Part shown: positions 63,212 to 64,000 of the stretch, one piece after another
How positions within the stretch are numbered: position 1 is the first letter of the stretch
Layout of the letters: the number at the start of each line of letters is the position of its first letter
DNA from: Alterirhizorhabdus solaris
GTDB lineage: Bacteria > Pseudomonadota > Alphaproteobacteria > Sphingomonadales > Sphingomonadaceae
Reading direction: 5' to 3'
Assembly (NCBI RefSeq): GCF_007785815.1
Contig: NZ_VNIM01000010.1
Span: 1 to 64,000 of the forward strand
Length of the DNA stretch: 64,000 bases
Position numbers and translations under genes: made by a program
The notes under the pieces: model-generated
The model's input: only the letters and a program-made list of their open reading frames with translations
What the model was told of the DNA's origin: nothing
Database searches by the model: none

Positions 63212-64000
63212 TTAGAGGGGCTTCTTGCCGGTGGTGCCGAACGTGCCGTCGGTGCGGGTCTCGACATCGGTGTCGCGGTCGATCTCGACATCCGTACGGC
63301 GTACGGTGTCGCTGACGTCCTCGACATTCTCGGTCGCGGTCTTCGAGACGACCACTTCCTCGACGACACGCGCGGTCTTGCCGACCACGGCTTCTTCGCC
63401 GGTGGCGGTCATGTCGATCGTGCGCTCGCGGAACGCATCGGAATCGGCAGCCGACAGCGGCTGATCGACCGTGCGACGCTCGACATTGATCTGCTCGTTG
63501 CGCAAGCGGATCTGCTCATGAACCGGCTTCTCGGTCACATAGGAGCGGACGCGGACACCGCCGCGGTTCACGTCCCGCTTGCCGACGACGAGCTGCTCCT
63601 CGACGATCGGGATCACTTCTTCACGCTCGCCGAGATCGGTGCGATCCGTGCGATCGGTCCCGCTCATCGCGCTGAGGCCGGCACCCGCGCCGGCGTAATC
63701 CCAGCCCGACGACTTCCACTGGCTCGAACGATCGTCGATATCGACGGTGTTGGCGCCCTCGAGCACCTTGACCGCCTCGTCGACGCAATCGTCATCGACA
63801 TCTGCGGTCAGCAGCACGCCGCCGCGGCGGACGCCTTCCTCATAGGTGTGGCGGTCCTCGTCGGGAACGAAGGCATTCTTAATCGAGTCCCAGAAGCCGC
63901 GATCCTGATGCGTCGAATAGCCGCTATCCTTGTAGCCGGTGCTCGACTTGTCGTGGAGATGGACATGGTCGGCATCGACGCGGGCGCTCTTGAGGCGAGC
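63212..64000 (-). CDS. YsnF/AvaK (DUF2382) stress protein, 5' end beyond window
   Basis: 262 residues visible; the frame stays open to the right edge, so the N-terminus is missing. The C-terminal DUF2382 region (REEVIPIVEEQLVVGKRDVNRGGVRVRSYVTEKPVHEQIRLRNEQINVERRTVDQPL, then EEAVVGKTARVVEEVVVSK) is diagnostic of YsnF/AvaK. The visible N-terminal part (HLHDKSSTGYKDSGY, WDSIKNAFVPDEDRHTYEEGVRRGGVLLTADV) matches the usual YflT-like heat-induced domain. It is a soluble general stress protein; its activity is unknown. Confidence 0.88.
   Translation of the reverse strand, partial: ARLKSARVDADHVHLHDKSSTGYKDSGYSTHQDRGFWDSIKNAFVPDEDRHTYEEGVRRGGVLLTADVDDDCVDEAVKVLEGANTVDIDDRSSQWKSSGWDYAGAGAGLSAMSGTDRTDRTDLGEREEVIPIVEEQLVVGKRDVNRGGVRVRSYVTEKPVHEQIRLRNEQINVERRTVDQPLSAADSDAFRERTIDMTATGEEAVVGKTARVVEEVVVSKTATENVEDVSDTVRRTDVEIDRDTDVETRTDGTFGTTGKKPL

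Overview
The window looks like DNA of a sphingomonad (Alphaproteobacteria, Sphingomonadales). It is GC-rich and carries many small stress proteins typical of that group (DUF3008, DUF3606, DUF6766, DUF4186, HWE kinases). It also has an alphaproteobacterial SOS box (GTTC-N7-GTTC) and GGAAC-N16-xGTT promoters of the general stress response type. There is no rRNA operon and no intact tRNA. Conjugation, partition and integrase genes at the left suggest a large conjugative plasmid or an integrated relative of one. Species and replicon type cannot be settled from this sequence.

Layout. (1) 1-10.7 kb: mobility module. An R388-like oriT (hairpin plus nic-like TTTTGTCT) is followed by a ribbon-helix-helix accessory protein, a type IV coupling protein and a MOBF relaxase-helicase, the same order as trwA-trwB-trwC. 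Behind them lie a degenerate coupling-protein-like gene and three small genes. No mating-pore genes are present in the window. (2) 10.7-15.7 kb: a broken small gene, parA with a ribbon-helix-helix partner, a palindrome-rich par/origin-like region, a DUF1612-like helix-turn-helix protein and a tyrosine recombinase. (3) 15.8-26.6 kb: stress cargo with DksA/TraR zinc finger, Hsp20, two hemerythrins, DUF3606 and DUF6766 proteins, plus an overlapping GH130 / SDR / glycosidase-like operon. (4) 26.8-38 kb: HWE kinase, two divergent SRAP genes around an SOS box, AlkB, DUF4186, a large hybrid kinase, LigD (ligase and polymerase only), exonuclease III, an interrupted yjbQ and a NUDIX hydrolase.

(5) 38.1-49.7 kb: accessory island. 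It starts at a 44-bp 3' fragment of a tRNA-Thr gene (attachment-site scar). It holds a RES-domain/HNH pair, a methyltransferase, a winged-helix gene behind a 39-bp perfect palindrome, a broken GST and a four-gene operon: AbiEi-like regulator, AbiEii-like nucleotidyltransferase, Mre11-like nuclease and Rad50-like ATPase. It closes with a 185-bp IS21-type miniature element. The four-gene operon and the RES-HNH pair are the best candidates for undescribed defence or toxin systems. (6) 50-64 kb: PRC-barrel and thioredoxin-reductase-like proteins, PAS and HWE kinases, a response regulator, YihY, HU, and an envelope-stress operon (TM-helix-repeat protein, two lipoproteins, DUF3618 and holin-like proteins), ending in a YsnF-type protein cut by the window edge.

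How the genes fit together: the mobility and partition module spreads and maintains the element. The cargo is mostly for surviving DNA damage (LigD, XthA, AlkB, SRAP), heat and desiccation (Hsp20, HU, small stress proteins) and envelope stress, read out by several sensor kinases. Five genes show a frameshift, an in-frame stop or an out-of-frame tail (near 9.3, 10.8, 16.96, 37.05 and 43.5 kb). This means either recent decay or indel errors in the assembly.
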